A stretch of 64,000 nucleotides of DNA, from contig CALXBN010000018.1 of NCBI GenBank assembly GCA_944386555.1, forward strand, positions 124,001 through 188,000, in the 5' to 3' direction. Of the stretch, positions 1 to 8,199 are shown piece by piece (the first letter of the stretch is position 1; each line of letters begins with the position of its first letter). The translations under genes and the position numbers were made by a program. This DNA is from an uncultured Ruthenibacterium sp. (GTDB lineage Bacteria > Bacillota > Clostridia > Oscillospirales > Ruminococcaceae). The notes beneath the pieces were generated by a model that was not told the DNA's origin, searched no databases, and saw only the letters and a list, made by a program, of their open reading frames with translations.

Positions 1-130
1 GCCGTTCTGCGTCAAACTTTCCTGAAAGAGCAAAATTGATCAGCGTCTTGCACACCTGGGCCGTGGCCCAGCTGAGCAGCGCCACCGAGAGGATGTAATT
101 GCCAAAACAGATTCGTTGCAGAAATTGCAT
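1..130 (-). CDS. Divergent PAP2 family protein (DUF212/YuiD-like), N-terminal fragment
   Basis: Partial gene: 43 codons from the ATG at 130 run off the left edge. The start reads MQFLQRICFGNYIL, followed by a hydrophobic stretch containing WATAQVCK. This resembles the N-terminus of the small membrane proteins called divergent PAP2 (acid phosphatase/vanadium haloperoxidase-related). It lies just downstream of ispA and is probably the last visible gene of the same operon. In many Clostridia I recall a gene of this family between ispA and dxs, but dxs is not in the window. The family's biochemical function is not established, and the assignment rests on a short fragment plus position. Confidence 0.6.
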   Translation of the reverse strand, partial: MQFLQRICFGNYILSVALLSWATAQVCKTLINFALSGKFDAER

Positions 131-145
131 AGTGTCAACCGCCCT

Positions 146-1024
146 TTATTTGCGCCGCGCCAGCAGCTTGTCCGCCAATTGCTTTAAGAATTCCGCCCGC
201 GGGCCAAAATCGGCCAGGGCTTTCACCGCCCGAATATTGACCGTTTGCGCAAACTGACGGGCGCCATCCGCCCCCAGCAAGGTGAAAAACGTCGTCTTCC
301 CGTTTTCCGCATCGCTGCCGGTCGGTTTGCCCAGTTCGGCCTCATCGGCGGTCGCATCCAAAATGTCATCTACAACCTGGAATACCAATCCCACATCAAA
401 AGCGTATTGTGTCAGTGCGCGGCACTGCTCTTCCGATGCATCAGCTGCAATGGCCCCCAGCTGAACCGCTGCGTTGATCAGCATGCCGGTTTTGCAGCGA
501 TGCACCTCGCGCAGCTGTTCCTCACCGGGATGATGGTTTTCATAATAAAGATCCAGCTCCTGCCCATAAACCATACCGCGGGTACCGGCAGCCTGTGCAA
601 GACATGCCGCCGCCCGGGCATTGGCTCCACCAGGTGCCGGAGCCGTGGCAAGCGCTTCAAAAGCCGCGGTCAGCAAAGCATCTCCGGCCAGCAGTGCATT
701 GGCCTCGCCGTACACTTTGTGGCAGCTGGGCTTGCCCCGGCGCATGTCGTCATTGTCCATACAGGGCAGATCATCATGGATCAGTGAATAGCAGTGCAGC
801 ATCTCCACACCTGCGGCATACCGTTCCGCAGCGTTCAAACTGCCGCCCAGCATGTCACACACCGCCAAACACAGCACAGCCCGCACCCGTTTACCGCCGG
901 AAAACAAGCTGTAGCGGGCGGCCTGCGCCACGCGGGAATCTGCATTCAGGCAATCATCCGCCGCAGTGCGGAGCGCCTGTTCGGCCCGGTTTAAATAAAG
1001 GCGGTACTGGCCGGTATAGTCCAT
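146..1024 (-). CDS. ispA: Polyprenyl (farnesyl/geranyl) diphosphate synthase
   Basis: A 292-residue trans-prenyltransferase that condenses dimethylallyl or geranyl diphosphate with isopentenyl diphosphate in the cytoplasm, feeding undecaprenyl and other isoprenoids. Both Asp-rich motifs are present: DDLPCMD at residues 84-90 (first, metal binding, followed by RRG) and DDILD at 219-223 (second). The substrate-binding GGKRVR lies at 43-48. The ATG at 1024 was chosen because it begins directly after the xseB stop (TGA at 1028-1026); the longer frame would run through xseB. Length fits bacterial IspA (about 290-300). It belongs to the nusB-xseA-xseB-ispA run. Chain length (C15 or other) cannot be told from sequence alone. 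Confidence 0.93.
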   Translation of the reverse strand: MDYTGQYRLYLNRAEQALRTAADDCLNADSRVAQAARYSLFSGGKRVRAVLCLAVCDMLGGSLNAAERYAAGVEMLHCYSLIHDDLPCMDNDDMRRGKPSCHKVYGEANALLAGDALLTAAFEALATAPAPGGANARAAACLAQAAGTRGMVYGQELDLYYENHHPGEEQLREVHRCKTGMLINAAVQLGAIAADASEEQCRALTQYAFDVGLVFQVVDDILDATADEAELGKPTGSDAENGKTTFFTLLGADGARQFAQTVNIRAVKALADFGPRAEFLKQLADKLLARRK

Positions 1025-1025
1025 A

Positions 1026-1250
1026 TCATTGTTCCTCCGTCCCTGCCGTACGGCGCGCGTCCAGTGCGGCATCGATCTCGTCGATCCGAATCTGCGCCTG
1101 TTTGAGCGTTTCATCACAGAAAGCAATCAGCTCTGCTGCCTGGGCATATAAGGTCAGGCTGTCTGAAAGCGGCGTTTTTTCATCAGATAATTTTTCCAGG
1201 ATCTCATCCAGCTGTGCAGCCGCCGCCTCAAAATCCATTTTCTTTTTCAT
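1026..1250 (-). CDS. xseB: Exodeoxyribonuclease VII small subunit
   Basis: A 74-residue protein of the size and pattern of XseB, the small subunit that assembles in several copies on XseA to form exonuclease VII, which degrades single-stranded DNA from both ends. It is predicted to be almost all helical and coiled, with the family pattern DFEAAAAQLDEILEKL near the N-terminus and LYAQAAELIAFC in the middle. Its start overlaps the end of xseA by four bases (ATGA type) and ispA begins one base after its stop, so the three are translationally coupled. Confidence 0.93.
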   Translation of the reverse strand: MKKKMDFEAAAAQLDEILEKLSDEKTPLSDSLTLYAQAAELIAFCDETLKQAQIRIDEIDAALDARRTAGTEEQ

Positions 1251-2467
1251 ACTGCAGACGTCCTTTTCAAATCAGCTTTTTCCACCTGGCACAGCAGCGA
1301 ACCATCCGCCAGCTCCACTTCCACCCGGTCACCTGGGCTGGCCGCCCTGCAGCTTCTCAATACACTGCCTTCACGGCGCACAATGGCATACCCCCGCGCC
1401 AGCACACCGTACGGATTCAGGGAATCAGCCAGGCGTGCGGCGTGCAGCAGCCTGTCCGCACAACGGCTGCTGCGCACTGCCATGGATGACCGCATGCGCT
1501 GCACAACTTCGGCCAATTCCTGTGCCAGCTGTACGGGCTGGCCTTTTGCCCGAGCCAGCACAGGGCTTTGGGCCAGCTGCTGATACCTATTATAGCATAA
1601 ATTCGCCCGGTTTTGAATTTGTTTGCGAATATTCTCAAATACCCTGCACACGGCGGCGTACTCCGCCGCCATATCCGGCATTACCAGTTCAGCCGCCGCA
1701 CTGGGGGTAGGCGCGCGCAGGTCCGCCACAAAATCCAGGATACAGAAGTCGATCTCATGGCCAATGGCCGACACGATCGGCGTGCGGCAGGCATAAGCCG
1801 CCCGGGCAATCTGTTCACTGTTGAAAACCCACAGATCCTCCCGGGAACCGCCGCCCCGGGCTACAATGATCACATCCACCCGGCCGCTGTTGTCCAGCGC
1901 CTGAATAGCCCGCACAATTTCCGGGGCGGCTTCCTGTCCTTGCACGTTAACCGGGCAGAGCAGGAAATGCGCCATGGGATAGCGCCGGCGCGTAACATTG
2001 AAAATATCCTGAATGGCGGCGCCTGTCTTGCTGGTAACAAGCCCAATACACCGGGGCATTGCCGGAAGCATCTGCTTGTGTTCCGGCGCAAACAATCCTT
2101 CGGCGGCCAACTTCTCTTTCAGTTGTTCAAACGCCATCTGCATGGCACCGACCCCGTCGGGGAACATATCTTCCACATACACCTGGAACGAGCCACTGCG
2201 TTCATACAGCGAAATGCGGCATCGTACTACCACCCGCATACCGTCCCGCGGCGCAAAGTTCAGCCGCTGGGCATCGCTGCGGAACATTACCGCGCTGACA
2301 GCGCACTGTTCATCTTTTAGGGAAAAATAGAGATGCCCTGTCTTAAAGTGGTTTTTGAAATTTGAGATCTCACCGCGCAATGCAATATCCGCCAGTACCG
2401 GGTCCCGCTCCAGCAAAGTGCGCACATACCGGTTCAGCGCGGTGACAGTGATCACATTGCCGGCCAT
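1247..2467 (-). CDS. xseA: Exodeoxyribonuclease VII large subunit
   Basis: A 406-residue catalytic subunit of exonuclease VII. It opens with an OB-fold that binds single-stranded DNA (about residues 5-100, starting ITVTALNRYV and containing the family block LRGEISNFK). The catalytic domain follows, with LVTSKTGAAIQDI, the Gly-rich RGGGSREDLW, a conserved GHEIDFCI and the DLRAPTPSAAAE motif. The C-terminal half is coiled and ends in a region contacting the small subunit. The ATG at 2467 has GGAGG five bases upstream and overlaps the end of the preceding TsaD-like gene by 16 bases. Length is slightly under the E. coli protein (456), normal for Firmicutes. Confidence 0.95.
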   Translation of the reverse strand: MAGNVITVTALNRYVRTLLERDPVLADIALRGEISNFKNHFKTGHLYFSLKDEQCAVSAVMFRSDAQRLNFAPRDGMRVVVRCRISLYERSGSFQVYVEDMFPDGVGAMQMAFEQLKEKLAAEGLFAPEHKQMLPAMPRCIGLVTSKTGAAIQDIFNVTRRRYPMAHFLLCPVNVQGQEAAPEIVRAIQALDNSGRVDVIIVARGGGSREDLWVFNSEQIARAAYACRTPIVSAIGHEIDFCILDFVADLRAPTPSAAAELVMPDMAAEYAAVCRVFENIRKQIQNRANLCYNRYQQLAQSPVLARAKGQPVQLAQELAEVVQRMRSSMAVRSSRCADRLLHAARLADSLNPYGVLARGYAIVRREGSVLRSCRAASPGDRVEVELADGSLLCQVEKADLKRTSAV

Positions 2468-3390
2468 GCGCCCACCTCCCTGGCAGCGATCCACGCCGTC
2501 CCGATGGCGTTGTCACTGGAAAAGCGCCCGGGTACGAACACTGCGTTCGGCACTTGGCGCTGCACAATGGGCCGGATGATTTCACTGCTCATCACGCCCC
2601 CTGCGCACACCACCGGCAGGTTGGGGAACCGCCTGCGAGCGCCGTCTATCATTCCCAGCACGGTATATGCCACGGCAGACAGACAGTATTTCGCCACATA
2701 AGCCGGCTGTGCCCCCTGTTCCATCAGTTTGACACACTGGTTTTCCAGGCCGGACAGGCTGCAGTCCGTGCCGTGTACGCTGACTTTGGGGCGGATTTCT
2801 TCCCGGCACTGTGCGGCCAGGTGCGAAAGCTGTTCTCCGGCCGGAAACGGGAAGCCCAGGCGCACACCGGTGCGATCCACCGCCTGGCCGGCATAGAGAT
2901 CTGTTGTGGTGCCCACACGCTCCAAGATTTCCGTGCCGCAGCAATGCAGCAGTTCTGTGGTGCCGCCGGAAATGTGAAACACCAGCGCTTCCCGTTCCGA
3001 TAGGCTGCCGCCTGCGGCGTATAAGGCCGCCGCCACATGCCCCTGCTGATGGCTGGTACGCACCAGCCGGACATTCCTGGCCAGGGCAATGGCCCGGGCC
3101 GCCCCCTCGCCCACCAAAAAGCATGGCATATAAGAACCCGGGGCCGGGCGCGGGCGCACGGAAACTCCTACTGCACCGATCTGCGGCAGGGGAACACGGC
3201 TGTTCAAGGCTTCCAGCATCTCAGGCAAGGCTGCCGTGTGGTGGAACACCGCATCCGACTGGCGCAGCCCTCTCTGCCCTTCCTTTACAGGCAAAAACCG
3301 TTTACTATCACAAACAACCTCTTTTGTCTCGGTGCTCAGCACCGCCAAAGAGGTTGCGTAATTGCTCGTATCAATGCCCAGCACCAGCAT
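2452..3390 (-). CDS. TsaD/Kae1-like ASKHA-fold paralogue (short 'peptidase M22' type)
   Basis: A 312-residue member of the Kae1/TsaD (old name Gcp, peptidase M22) family. It opens LGIDTSNYATS, the phosphate-binding start of the fold. The family metal motif HxxxH is present as HQQGH at residues 114-118, and a late Gly-rich nucleotide loop reads CAGGVMSSE. The loop that in true TsaD reads GPGLxGsL is replaced by RPRPAPGSYMP (79-89), and the protein is shorter than TsaD (about 335-340). It is therefore more likely the clostridial paralogue often found beside xseA than the housekeeping tRNA t6A enzyme. Its start overlaps the nusB stop by one base (TGATG). The substrate is unknown. Confidence 0.8.
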   Translation of the reverse strand: MLVLGIDTSNYATSLAVLSTETKEVVCDSKRFLPVKEGQRGLRQSDAVFHHTAALPEMLEALNSRVPLPQIGAVGVSVRPRPAPGSYMPCFLVGEGAARAIALARNVRLVRTSHQQGHVAAALYAAGGSLSEREALVFHISGGTTELLHCCGTEILERVGTTTDLYAGQAVDRTGVRLGFPFPAGEQLSHLAAQCREEIRPKVSVHGTDCSLSGLENQCVKLMEQGAQPAYVAKYCLSAVAYTVLGMIDGARRRFPNLPVVCAGGVMSSEIIRPIVQRQVPNAVFVPGRFSSDNAIGTAWIAAREVGAWPAM

Positions 3391-3824
3391 CAGGCCTGGC
3401 CCTCCTCTGCGGCAGGCGCGGCTGCATCCCGTGCAATGGCACCCAGAACACCGTTGATAAACTGGTAATCTTCATCGCCGGCATATTTCTTGGCCAGTTC
3501 CACCGCTTCGTTGATGACCACGCTGTCCATATCTTCCTCTGTGCTGTAGCGCATCTCCGCAACAGCGAGACGCAGAATCGCCGCGTTCACCTTGGGCAGG
3601 CGGGCCAGTGTCCAGTTTTTCAGATGTGCGGAAATCAACGCATCGATTTCTTCCTCATGTGCCTGCAGATTGCACAGCAATGCCTCGCCATAAGGGTCCA
3701 CGGCATATTCGCCGCACTCCCGGGAGTAGGCGATGATCTCCGGCAGCTCACCGGGATGGAAAGAAGCCTCAAAGGCTGCGATAAAGGCGTTTTCACGCGC
3801 GGTCCTGCGTTTCATGGTTTTCAT
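3390..3824 (-). CDS. nusB: Transcription antitermination factor NusB
   Basis: A 144-residue all-helical RNA-binding protein that pairs with NusE (S10) on boxA of rRNA leaders and supports antitermination. The N-terminus MKTMKRRTARENAF matches the family pattern RRxARExA, and the C-terminal half has VVINEAVELAKKYA and FINGVLGAIARD, typical of the last NusB helices. The start at 3824 is chosen because GGGAG lies seven bases upstream; a second ATG three codons in is possible. It sits between asp23 and the TsaD-like gene, matching the common Firmicutes order asp23-nusB-xseA. Confidence 0.93.
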   Translation of the reverse strand: MKTMKRRTARENAFIAAFEASFHPGELPEIIAYSRECGEYAVDPYGEALLCNLQAHEEEIDALISAHLKNWTLARLPKVNAAILRLAVAEMRYSTEEDMDSVVINEAVELAKKYAGDEDYQFINGVLGAIARDAAAPAAEEGQA

Positions 3825-3882
3825 AACATTTCTCCCGTAAAAGCAAGCCCCCCTGCGCCACGCGGGAGGGCTCGCCTGCATT

Positions 3883-4254
3883 TTATTCTTCCTGTACAGC
3901 GTCTGCGCTGGGTACTGCGACGCCTGTAATAACAATATTGACTTTGGAAACAGTGATGCCCGTCATGTTCTGCACGGCATTTTTCACGCTTTCCTGTACA
4001 CGGCTCCCCAGCTGCGGAACCTTGCTGCCGTACTTCACCTGAACATAAACCGTGATTTCGGCCACATCGTCGGACAGCATCACCTCAATCGGCCTGCGGC
4101 CGCGCGCTTTTGGCAATAAGCCCTTAACGCCGGCAGTCCCCAAAGACACTGCGTTGACACCGTCCACCTCCAGCGTAGCCAACCGGGCGATTTTAGCGAT
4201 CACATCCGTGGAAATCTGCAAGCTTCCGCTCACAGAGGGATTTGCAACTTCCAT
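3883..4254 (-). CDS. Asp23/Gls24 family envelope stress response protein (YqhY-like)
   Basis: A 123-residue protein of the Asp23/Gls24 (DUF322) family. It shows the family blocks ISTDVIAKIARLATLEVDGV near the start, EITVYVQVKYGSKVPQL in the middle and VSKVNIVITGV near the end. In Bacillus the YqhY relative is linked to control of acetyl-CoA carboxylase and sits next to accBC; here accBC is absent and the gene directly precedes nusB. The ATG at 4254 has AAGGAGG seven bases upstream. A good promoter lies 84 bases upstream, so it can be transcribed apart from the sporulation operon. Exact function is unknown. Confidence 0.88.
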   Translation of the reverse strand: MEVANPSVSGSLQISTDVIAKIARLATLEVDGVNAVSLGTAGVKGLLPKARGRRPIEVMLSDDVAEITVYVQVKYGSKVPQLGSRVQESVKNAVQNMTGITVSKVNIVITGVAVPSADAVQEE

Positions 4255-4337
4255 GCTGAAACCTCCTTGCCCCAGGGCGTCCGGCGCCGGCAGGCAAGGC
4301 CGCGGCTTCCGGCCGGCATCGGGTTCAATTTGGTAAT

Positions 4338-4366
4338 ATTGTAACACAAATCCCGGTATTCCACAA
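4338..4366 (-). promoter_or_regulatory. Sigma-A type promoter for asp23-nusB-xseA operon
   Basis: On the minus strand, -35 TTGTGG (4366-4361), a 17-base spacer and -10 TACAAT (4343-4338). It lies between the spoIIIAH stop and asp23, giving the housekeeping genes expression independent of sporulation. Confidence 0.65.
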
Positions 4367-4369
4367 CAC

Positions 4370-4969
4370 CTATTTTACTTCCACCACACTGATGTTCTGG
4401 GCCGAGGTCTCCAGCTTGCCCAAAACGATATCCCGCAGCTGTGCCACTTCATTGGCTGTCAGGCCCTGCGCTCCGGTTTTTACCGCCAGGTTTACTTTCT
4501 GGCCATCAATAAAGGCAACGCAATCGGCAAACCCTTTTGCCTTCACCAGGTTTTCAATATCACTTTCTGCGGCGATGTTGTCAATCATTGCCGCCATATG
4601 GGCATTGGCTGCGTCTTTTTCCTCCTGTGACAACTGGCCCTGTGAAATGCTTTTCTGCAGCTGATCCAGCGCCTCGTCCCTGGTTTGCGAACGGTTGAGC
4701 CGCGCCTGCTCGAAATAGGCGTCAGAGCCGGAGGCATCTGCGCTCACCAGCTGTGCCTCGCCGTAATTCTTATCCGGCAGTGCCTCCAAAACCGGGGCCG
4801 ACTCTTCCTCCAGCGCATCCGTTGCCACGGCAGAAGCCTCTGCCGCTGCCGGCTGCATCGCATAAGGCGAATCCCCTTGGGCATATTCCCAATTCAGATA
4901 AACTGCCACACCCAGGGCCACCACCAAGGTAAGCAGGGTCAGCTGGCGTTTGCTTTTTGCGCTTTTCAT
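4370..4969 (-). CDS. spoIIIAH: Stage III sporulation protein AH (SpoIIIAH)
   Basis: A 199-residue mother-cell protein with one N-terminal membrane segment (about residues 8-25), an Ala/Ser/Glu-rich linker (35-80) and a C-terminal ring-building domain (about 95-199). In Bacillus it binds forespore SpoIIQ across the intermembrane space, forming the feeding-tube channel. Family signs are FEQARLNRSQTRDEALDQL, the AAESDIENLVKAKGF block and the closing ISVVEVK. The ATG at 4969 has GGAGG seven bases upstream. It is last in the spoIIIA operon, 15 bases after spoIIIAG. Confidence 0.93.
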   Translation of the reverse strand: MKSAKSKRQLTLLTLVVALGVAVYLNWEYAQGDSPYAMQPAAAEASAVATDALEEESAPVLEALPDKNYGEAQLVSADASGSDAYFEQARLNRSQTRDEALDQLQKSISQGQLSQEEKDAANAHMAAMIDNIAAESDIENLVKAKGFADCVAFIDGQKVNLAVKTGAQGLTANEVAQLRDIVLGKLETSAQNISVVEVK

Positions 4970-4984
4970 ATCGTTTCCTCCGTC

Positions 4985-5536
4985 TCAGCTCATTTTTGCA
5001 ACACACACACGATTGGTGGGTACATCCAGTACGGTTGCCACCAGATCGGTGATGCGTTTGACTACGGTAATGTCGCCTCCGCCGGCGCACAGCACCGCCA
5101 CGCCTTTCACGGACGGCTCCAAGCGGGTCTCCACCAGGGCCCGGCTGCCGGTGCCCGCGTCGTAAAGGATGTGCTCACTGGAACGGTCGCTGCTGCGTAC
5201 GACGGACGATCCATCTGTCTGTTCCTGGGTTTTGGCCTGGCTGTCCTGCGCGTAAATAGTTTCCCCGGTATTTTCCAGTGTTATCATCACCTGTACTTCC
5301 CCGGCACCGTCCACCTGCGCCAGCAGCTTTTCCAGCCGCTGTTCCAGCATCTGTTCCGTTTGCATGGCGCTATCGTTCTCATTTTGCGCCTCTGCCGCGG
5401 GCGGGGTGCCCGTCATCAGGTCGGACAGGCCGATCAGAAGGATCCCGGCCAGCCCCAGGGCGAACAACCAGTTTTTATGTCCCGGCAGACGGGCAAGCAA
5501 TTCTCGTATCGGCTGTTTTTTCTCTTGTTTATCCAT
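4985..5536 (-). CDS. spoIIIAG: Stage III sporulation protein AG (SpoIIIAG)
   Basis: A 183-residue membrane-anchored ring component of the SpoIIIA-SpoIIQ channel. The start MDKQEKKQ is followed by one membrane helix (about residues 24-42) and an extracytoplasmic ring-building domain with LEKLLAQVDGAGEVQVMITL and a closing DLVATVLDVPTNRVCVAKMS, both characteristic of SpoIIIAG. The start at 5536 has AAGAGG six bases upstream and overlaps the spoIIIAF stop by eight bases. Length is somewhat below the B. subtilis protein (229), with a shorter linker. Confidence 0.92.
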   Translation of the reverse strand: MDKQEKKQPIRELLARLPGHKNWLFALGLAGILLIGLSDLMTGTPPAAEAQNENDSAMQTEQMLEQRLEKLLAQVDGAGEVQVMITLENTGETIYAQDSQAKTQEQTDGSSVVRSSDRSSEHILYDAGTGSRALVETRLEPSVKGVAVLCAGGGDITVVKRITDLVATVLDVPTNRVCVAKMS

Positions 5537-6008
5537 CCTGTACCTCTTCTTCCAGGCTGATAACGGGTACCTGCGCACCCAGGAACTCCTGTACGGTACG
5601 CCCGGCGCATTCAAGGTCCGCTGCGCCGTACAGAGCGACTGATTCCACCTCCACCAGCCCCTCCGCACAGCCAAGGCGTACCGTGACACCGCAGGTTTCA
5701 CCCTCAGTATGAAGTGCCTCTGTCAGCTCTTCTTCCAGGCGATGGGCAGCTGCTTCCAGCGCCAATGCCCGGGCGTCAATGGTGCCGGCAGCCGGCAATG
5801 CCTGCTGCATCCTCTGCCATTCCGCGCCCAACCCGTCCATGCGCCACCGCGATATCGGCGCCAGGGCGGTTATTAAAATATATAGGCTCAACACCAGTTT
5901 TATGACAGGCTCCTTTCCCCGGCCTCCCGCCAAATGCCCCAGTACACCGGCCGCCGCACAAGCTAGGCATATAGACAGCGTCCACGCGCGCAGCGTCTCC
6001 ATCTTCAT
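5529..6008 (-). CDS. spoIIIAF: Stage III sporulation protein AF (SpoIIIAF)
   Basis: A 159-residue protein with two N-terminal hydrophobic segments (about residues 8-27 and 33-52), then a soluble domain with a helical part (LALEAAAHRLEEEL) and a small beta-rich end (VTVRLGCAEGLVEVESV). This matches SpoIIIAF in layout and operon position. The start at 6008 overlaps the spoIIIAE stop in an ATGA junction; a second ATG two codons on (6002) has a better-spaced G-rich Shine-Dalgarno and is equally plausible. It overlaps spoIIIAG by eight bases. Role: part of the mother-cell channel needed for late forespore gene expression. Confidence 0.88.
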   Translation of the reverse strand: MKMETLRAWTLSICLACAAAGVLGHLAGGRGKEPVIKLVLSLYILITALAPISRWRMDGLGAEWQRMQQALPAAGTIDARALALEAAAHRLEEELTEALHTEGETCGVTVRLGCAEGLVEVESVALYGAADLECAGRTVQEFLGAQVPVISLEEEVQDG

Positions 6009-7075
6009 CCCCCGCTTCCGAACAAGATCATCAAAATGGTAGCACTGGTCACCACAAAGCAGAAAAAGAACGCCATCGCCGCACACAGCCCGACGCAGTC
6101 GGCCATTCCCTTGAACAGGCGGATGCTTTTGCCTGCACCGGTTGCAGCGGCAACCATTTCCCCTGCCGCAAATACGGCGCCATACAGCAAACATTGGATC
6201 AGCACCGGAGCAAACAGCGCAACCACCACGGCCACGGCCGCAAACCCCACGGTGCCTTTCAAAAGGCGCAGGCCCGCCAATACACCGCCCATGGCATCCG
6301 ACACGGCCCTGCCCACTACGGGCACGCTGCTGCCCAGCAGGAATTTGCCCGTTTTCAGCGCCAGACTGTCGGCGCTGTGCGCAAATGTGCCCTGCAGGGT
6401 CATCAGCGCCGTAAAGATTGTAGCGCAGAAGCCCAGGATCCATCTGCACCAGCGCCGCAGCACCGCTGCCAGCCCGGAGAGGTCCAGCCCGCCGCCGACA
6501 CAGGCCGTGGCATCCATTGCCAGGAATACTTTGATCAGCGGGAATGCAGCCTGGCACAGCAGATGTGCCACCAAAGTAGCTGCCGCAAAAAAGAACCCGC
6601 TGTATACGGCTGCCGCCCCGGGTTGCCCGCAGGCCGTCAGCGCCGATGCAAACACCGGGATGAAGGCAGCCAAATAAACACGGCTGGACTCCACCGCCTG
6701 ATGCAGAACTTCTAAAAGGCCCAACAGCGTTCCGCCGCATAAGCTAAACGCCGAAAGCGTCACCACTGTATCCAAAACAGCCGTCAGCCCGCCGTCCTCC
6801 GCGCACAGGCTGCGCGCCAAGGCTGACAGCAGCAGCAGCGCACAAACTTTGGCAAACAGGCGCAGCGGTTCCTGCAGCTGGCCCGATACGGCATTCCAAA
6901 CGGCGTCAGTATAATCCGGCAGAGTCATCTCGCTGAACTCGTCGGCAGTAATCGGCGCCTGCTCGATCACATCCTCCCAGTCGGCGGGCACCTCCTCCGG
7001 GACGATCATATCCGCGTATACCGGCGCCGCCAGCGAAACAGTCAGCAATAAAATACACAGCAGCAATTTTTTCAT
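6005..7075 (-). CDS. spoIIIAE: Stage III sporulation protein AE (SpoIIIAE)
   Basis: A 356-residue polytopic membrane protein. It begins with a cleavable-looking signal (residues 1-21, ending APVYA), then a soluble stretch to about residue 75 and repeated hydrophobic helices to the C-terminus. Family blocks include GQLQEPLRLFAKVCALLLLSALA (no more than its core is quoted) and the Gly/Val-rich LLGSSVPVVGRAVSDAMGG. The real start is the ATG at 7075, which overlaps the spoIIIAD stop by four bases; the longer frame upstream is the shadow of spoIIIAD. It is the largest membrane component of the SpoIIIA complex. Confidence 0.92.
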   Translation of the reverse strand: MKKLLLCILLLTVSLAAPVYADMIVPEEVPADWEDVIEQAPITADEFSEMTLPDYTDAVWNAVSGQLQEPLRLFAKVCALLLLSALARSLCAEDGGLTAVLDTVVTLSAFSLCGGTLLGLLEVLHQAVESSRVYLAAFIPVFASALTACGQPGAAAVYSGFFFAAATLVAHLLCQAAFPLIKVFLAMDATACVGGGLDLSGLAAVLRRWCRWILGFCATIFTALMTLQGTFAHSADSLALKTGKFLLGSSVPVVGRAVSDAMGGVLAGLRLLKGTVGFAAVAVVVALFAPVLIQCLLYGAVFAAGEMVAAATGAGKSIRLFKGMADCVGLCAAMAFFFCFVVTSATILMILFGSGG

Positions 7076-7455
7076 ACCAGCAGTCCCGTCAAGATGTCTG
7101 TCAATTTTGTAAACAACGGCAGGGCGGCCAGCAGTACCGCCGCCTTGCCCGCCAGCTCCACACGTCCGGCCAAAGCCGGCTGGCCGGCTTCCACACACAG
7201 ATCCCGGATACATTGCGCCATGAGGGTGATGGCCACCGCCTTGGCCACACAGGCCAGATCCGACGCCATTCCCGCCTGCGCAAGCGTCCGCACAAATTCC
7301 AGCAAAGGCTGCGCGGCCCGCACCGTATACCCAAGCAGCAGCATACAGCAGGCCAGTGCCGTCAAGACGGCATATCCCGGCGCATACTGCCGCAGCACGC
7401 CGACCAGGATGGTGGCTACCACGCACAAAGCTGTCAGTTTGATCAATTCTTCCAT
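7072..7455 (-). CDS. spoIIIAD: Stage III sporulation protein AD (SpoIIIAD)
   Basis: A 127-residue, very hydrophobic protein with about four membrane helices, opening MEELIKLTALCVVATILVG. The C-terminal block PLFTKLTDILTGLLV is typical of SpoIIIAD. It follows spoIIIAC by four bases and overlaps spoIIIAE. The ATG at 7455 is favoured by position; it has a weak ribosome site and probably depends on coupling to spoIIIAC translation. Confidence 0.92.
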   Translation of the reverse strand: MEELIKLTALCVVATILVGVLRQYAPGYAVLTALACCMLLLGYTVRAAQPLLEFVRTLAQAGMASDLACVAKAVAITLMAQCIRDLCVEAGQPALAGRVELAGKAAVLLAALPLFTKLTDILTGLLV

Positions 7456-7459
7456 GGCA

Positions 7460-7654
7460 TTACAACGCAAACAGATCTTTGATCGTTTCAAACAGCACGC
7501 TGATCTGTGTAATAATCATCATCAAAACCACAATCAGCCCGGCTAAAGTGGTCATCATAGCCTGTTCTTCCCTGCCGGAACGGATCAACAGCTGATTGAG
7601 TACCGCCACAATGATGCCGATGGCTGCAATTCGGAACACAAAATCTATGGTCAT
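7460..7654 (-). CDS. spoIIIAC: Stage III sporulation protein AC (SpoIIIAC)
   Basis: A 64-residue protein with two membrane helices, the expected size for SpoIIIAC (about 65-68). It opens MTIDFVFRIAAIGIIVAVLNQ and has the inter-helix charged loop RSGREEQA followed by a second helix and the end LFETIKDLFAL. It lies between spoIIIAB and spoIIIAD. Confidence 0.93.
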   Translation of the reverse strand: MTIDFVFRIAAIGIIVAVLNQLLIRSGREEQAMMTTLAGLIVVLMMIITQISVLFETIKDLFAL

Positions 7655-7689
7655 TTCACCGTCTCCTTTTCAGCCCTGTACCGGTGATT

Positions 7690-8199
7690 TTACACAAGCA
7701 GCAGTGCGGCGGCCGCACCGGCACAAAGCCCCAGGGTATGGTAAAGTTTTCGGTCCTGCTGCGCCTGTTCAGCAGCCTGCTGCGCCTGTGCCGTCAGCTG
7801 GCGGCCGGTCATCGTCAGTGTCGGCACCACCTGCGGGGTATCCGCCTGCCCTACACGTTCTACCGCATTGGTGAACTGTATCCAAAGATGCTGCGGCACC
7901 TCCGGGCACAGCCGGCGCGCCTGTATCAAGGCCCGATGCACCTGCCCAGGCAGGCCGGGCCCGTCCCGCAGGGAGGCAAGATTCAGCGGCAGGCCGCCGG
8001 CCCCCGCCAATGCGCCCTGCAGCAGCCGGGCGGTCGGGCACGGGGCACATTGCATCGCAGCGGCAACTTCTTCCACATATGCAGCCATCGCTGCCAGCAG
8101 CCTGGCGCGCCGCAGGCTCCGGCCTGCTCTGTACGCACCCAATCCGGCTCCGGTCAGCACCAGGCAAACGCACCCCAGCAATTTACATAAAATCTGCAC
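7690..8199 (-). CDS. spoIIIAB: Stage III sporulation protein AB (SpoIIIAB)
   Basis: A 169-residue protein with hydrophobic helices at each end (about 4-22 and 152-169) and a helical soluble core, resembling SpoIIIAB and the GspF-like fold proposed for it. No well-placed in-frame ATG exists. The best start is a GTG at 8199, nine bases after GGGAGG; another GTG at 8205 sits only three bases from that site. The gene overlaps the end of spoIIIAA by 17 bases. Core motifs are ARLLAAMAAYVEEVAAAMQC and WIQFTNAVERVG. Confidence 0.88.
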   Translation of the reverse strand: MQILCKLLGCVCLVLTGAGLGAYRAGRSLRRARLLAAMAAYVEEVAAAMQCAPCPTARLLQGALAGAGGLPLNLASLRDGPGLPGQVHRALIQARRLCPEVPQHLWIQFTNAVERVGQADTPQVVPTLTMTGRQLTAQAQQAAEQAQQDRKLYHTLGLCAGAAAALLLV

